Shown: in pieces, positions 44,576-46,749 of the stretch
Layout of the letters: each line of letters opens with the position of its first letter
Numbering within the stretch: position 1 is the stretch's first letter
NCBI RefSeq assembly: GCF_011059105.1
Contig: NZ_JAALLS010000019.1
Coordinates: forward strand, 1 to 46,749
DNA length: 46,749 bases
Origin: Fodinibius halophilus
Lineage (GTDB): Bacteria; Bacteroidota; Rhodothermia; Balneolales; Balneolaceae
Direction of reading: 5' to 3'
Notes under the pieces: generated by a model
What the model saw: only the letters and a program-made list of their open reading frames with translations
The model's database searches: none
What the model was told of the DNA's origin: nothing
Made by a program: the position numbers and the translations under genes

Positions 44576-45313
44576 ATGCAACTTTTGGTAAATGTTGATC
44601 ATGTTGCCACCCTACGTAATGCCCGAGGTGAAGGATATCCCGATCCTGTAGAAGCTGCAAAAGTATGTGAGCAGGCCGGAGCATCGGGTATCGTTTTTCA
44701 CCTTCGTAAAGATCGCCGTCATATTAAAACGGATGATGTTCACAGGTTAAAAGAAAATGTGAAGGGCACGCTCGACTTTGAGATGGCTGCCACTAATGAG
44801 ATGATTAAAATCAGTAAAGCTGTAGACCCGCATCTTATTACGCTGGTGCCCGAAAGTCGTGAAGAGCTGACCACCGAAGGCGGGCTGGATATGGAGGTAG
44901 TTTATGACGATTTTGAAAAGCGCGTTTTTCCGGCATACCGGGAAACAGATATCGCAATCAGTCTTTTTATTGATCCTAATGAAGAGGACATCAAACTGGC
45001 TGCCGATTTGGGGAGTGATGCCATTGAACTGCATACCGGTACCTATGCCAACGCTGACACCGAAGAGGAAAAAGCAGCTGAACTGGAACGTCTAAAGAAA
45101 GGGGCTATACAAGCTCATGAATTGGGCATGAAAGTAAATGCCGGCCACGGTCTCAACCTTGTCAATCTGCCTCCACTGGTAGAAACCGTGCCCCACCTCA
45201 ACGATATTAGTATTGGTCATGCCCTGGTATCATCGGCACTGTATTTGGGTCTGGACAATACGGTCCAGAAATTCCTCGACGTCATGCTTACCACAAAACA
45301 AACTACGAACTAA
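44576..45313 (+). CDS. pdxJ: pyridoxine 5'-phosphate synthase
   Basis: 245 residues, normal length. It condenses 1-deoxy-xylulose-5-phosphate with 3-amino-2-oxopropyl phosphate to make pyridoxine 5'-phosphate. The N-terminal LLVNVDHVATLRNARGEGYP, HLRKDRRHI, LVPESREELTTEGGL, ELHTGTYAN and NAGHGLNLVN are the conserved TIM-barrel motifs. It is followed 37 bp later by era on the same strand. Confidence 0.97.
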   Translation: MQLLVNVDHVATLRNARGEGYPDPVEAAKVCEQAGASGIVFHLRKDRRHIKTDDVHRLKENVKGTLDFEMAATNEMIKISKAVDPHLITLVPESREELTTEGGLDMEVVYDDFEKRVFPAYRETDIAISLFIDPNEEDIKLAADLGSDAIELHTGTYANADTEEEKAAELERLKKGAIQAHELGMKVNAGHGLNLVNLPPLVETVPHLNDISIGHALVSSALYLGLDNTVQKFLDVMLTTKQTTN

Positions 45314-45350
45314 TAGATATCGCAGCTATTGCGATCAATATATACAAGCT

Positions 45351-46238
45351 ATGGAAAATACTCCTGAACACAGATCCGGATATGTCGCTATCATCGGTAA
45401 GCCCAATGCAGGTAAGTCTACCCTGATGAACCGTATGCTCGGCAACAAGGTGTCGATCACTACCCACAAGCCCCAGACCACCCGACACCAGATCTTGGGC
45501 ATCCACTCCGAAGAGGATCTGCAGATTATCTTTTTGGATACGCCGGGCGTTATCGACCCCAGCTATGAGCTGCAGAAAGCGATGATGAAAACGGTGGACC
45601 GGGCACGACGAGACGCAGATATTATTTTATTGATCGTTGATGTGACCGATTATAACGTGCCGGGCAGAATCTTCAAGATGTTTTCTTCGATGAAGAACAA
45701 GGAGATTTTCCTGATTATTAATAAAATTGACAAAACTTCGGACCAGCAGTGCCAGGCGGTAGCCAAAGAGATCCAAGGGAAGTTCGATTTTGATGATACG
45801 CTCTTTGTTTCGGCACTCAACGGCGAGGGGCTGCAACAGCTCATGGATACCATAAAAGAAAATATCACTTCGGGCCCTCCCTTCTATCCCAAGGATATGC
45901 TCAGTGAGCAGCCGGTTCGATTTTTTGTTGCCGAAATGATTCGCGAGCAACTTTTCTTACTCTATCATCAGGAGATCCCCTACTCTTCAACTATTGATAT
46001 TGTACAATATGATGAGCGTGACGATCTCGATTATATCAGTGCTGATATCATTGTAAACCGGGAATCGCAAAAAGGAATTCTCATTGGCAAAGGCGGCAAA
46101 GCGATCAAAAAGCTGGGCAAAAGTGCCCGTGAAGTTATACAGGCCTTTGTGGATAAAAAAGTGTACCTGGACCTGCATGTGAAAGTACGAGAGAAATGGC
46201 GTGAGAATCCTAGTCATGTTCGTCATTATGGCTACTAG
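45351..46238 (+). CDS. era: GTPase Era
   Basis: 295 residues from ATG 45351 (MENTPEHRSGYVAIIGKPNA); the longer frame from 45213 overlaps pdxJ and is rejected. G1 GKPNAGKST (16-24), G2 in PQTTRH, G3 DTPG (63-66), G4 NKID (124-127), G5 SAL (154-156), then a C-terminal KH domain with KGILIGKGGKAIKKLG. Era assists 16S rRNA maturation and 30S assembly. Confidence 0.97.
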   Translation: MENTPEHRSGYVAIIGKPNAGKSTLMNRMLGNKVSITTHKPQTTRHQILGIHSEEDLQIIFLDTPGVIDPSYELQKAMMKTVDRARRDADIILLIVDVTDYNVPGRIFKMFSSMKNKEIFLIINKIDKTSDQQCQAVAKEIQGKFDFDDTLFVSALNGEGLQQLMDTIKENITSGPPFYPKDMLSEQPVRFFVAEMIREQLFLLYHQEIPYSSTIDIVQYDERDDLDYISADIIVNRESQKGILIGKGGKAIKKLGKSAREVIQAFVDKKVYLDLHVKVREKWRENPSHVRHYGY

Positions 46239-46522
46239 GGGAATAGGTTTTAGGATTTTGAAAAATGGGTGAGTGATGCGTGAAGACAGGATTTAGGATG
46301 TTGGAGCTTGGAAGTTAGAGGTTAGAAGTTGGTGGTTGAATAATTAGGAATTGAGAATTAAAAATTAAGAATTATAAATTCCAGCCCTGTTACTTTTCAG
46401 CTTTTAGTACTTAATACTTAATTACTAAAACTAGCTCCAAGGGAGTTGTACTCCCGATATTCTGACAAACTGTAAGGTTTTAACCAAATAACAGTCTTAC
46501 TTATAAAAAGACTGTTATATCA
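46239..46522. other. AT-rich intergenic region with low-complexity repeat and hairpins
   Basis: A purine-rich and AATTxxGAATT-like stretch lies at about 46310-46382. GGGAGTTGTACTCCC (46441-46455) is a short palindrome and ATAACAGTCTT / AAGACTGTTAT (46488-46518) is a perfect 11-bp stem directly before the transposase start. Confidence 0.65.
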
Positions 46523-46749
46523 ATGAAGATATTTGAAGAAGTATCGCTATACTTTATTACTTCAACAGTAACTGCTTGATATCCTGTTTTTACAAGTGAT
46601 GGCTACTTTGATATTGTAATAGAGAGTTTGAAATATTGCAGAGAGAAAAAAGGGCTCAAAATTTATGCCTATGTAATTATGTTAAATCATATCCATCTGA
46701 TAGTTTCTACAGACAAGGAGGATACACAAGAGCTAAGTAATACCATAAG
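46523..46749 (+). pseudogene. REP-associated tyrosine transposase (Y1_Tnp), partial, with in-frame TGA
   Basis: From ATG 46523 the frame reads MKIFEEVSLYFITSTVTA, then TGA (46577-46579), then YPVFTSDGYFDIVIESLKYC, EKKGLKIYAYVIMLNHIHLI, VSTDKEDTQELSN up to the window edge. The HxH motif (NHIHL) of the Y1/HUH transposase superfamily is present. Relatives have Trp at the position of the TGA (TGG to TGA is one change). The gene continues beyond 46749 and the catalytic Tyr is not visible. Confidence 0.8.

Noticed and set aside
45213-45350. Longer start for era within pdxJ
   Set aside because: The extra residues overlap the pdxJ coding frame and do not match Era; ATG 45351 gives the family start.
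1-46749. CRISPR array
   Set aside because: No run of regularly spaced direct repeats with unique spacers is visible, and no cas genes.
29591-46749. TGA recoding (Trp or Sec) to explain the two in-frame TGA codons
   Set aside because: TGA ends intact genes here (e.g. 15727-15729), there is no SECIS-like context, and the interrupted genes are a regulator and a transposase that often decay.

Overview
This window looks like chromosomal DNA of a Gram-negative bacterium of the Bacteroidota/Balneolota (Rhodothermota) group, most likely a marine or halophilic Balneolaceae-type organism. The evidence is the gene families present: the alternative GlmU of Bacteroidota, DUF3127, a DUF5020 Tsx-like porin, a Vps10/sortilin-like Asp-box protein, a DUF5117/5118-type met-zincin lipoprotein, many lipoproteins and beta-barrels, and weak Shine-Dalgarno sites. 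The assignment is inferred from families only.

Layout. 1-9172: end of a chemoreceptor gene, a Tsx-like porin, two large secreted proteins on the minus strand (Asp-box propeller protein and zinc metalloprotease), a small methyltransferase, a four-TM membrane protein and an HPt phosphotransfer protein. 9173-9544 is a gene-free stretch with four DnaA-box matches around an AT-rich tract, a candidate replication origin. 9545-17745: a copper block (CopA plus an HMA-AraC fusion regulator), a divergent glmS / alternative glmU pair for UDP-GlcNAc synthesis, an SLC13 transporter and a cold-shock protein. A tRNA-Leu(CAG) follows at 18130.

18447 to about 24000 (with decayed traces to about 24640 and 29261) reads as an integron gene-cassette array without an integrase (CALIN-like). 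It carries an HNH nuclease gene, a Phd/VapC pair, a broken mazF next to an IS110-family remnant, two Phd/RelE-ParE-type toxin-antitoxin pairs, a beta-propeller lipoprotein and a DUF1801 protein. They are separated by imperfect palindromes of about 92-124 bp ending in GTTRRRY-like cores. Every intact gene from 18473 to 36015 lies on the plus strand.

24767-36015 is an accessory stretch: Crp-like regulator, SDR, isoprenylcysteine-methyltransferase-like membrane protein, small lipoprotein, TonB-C protein, an AraC gene broken by an in-frame TGA, VOC and MmcQ/YjbR proteins, HAD hydrolase, beta-barrels, S41 protease and a 48-residue Cys-rich protein. 36061-46238 returns to core-like genes: universal-stress domain, APH-P-loop kinase fusion, prolyl oligopeptidase, DUF3127 OB protein with an SSB-like tail, DUF805, amidohydrolase, NlpC/P60, pdxJ and era. 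The window ends inside a REP-associated tyrosine transposase gene that also contains an in-frame TGA.
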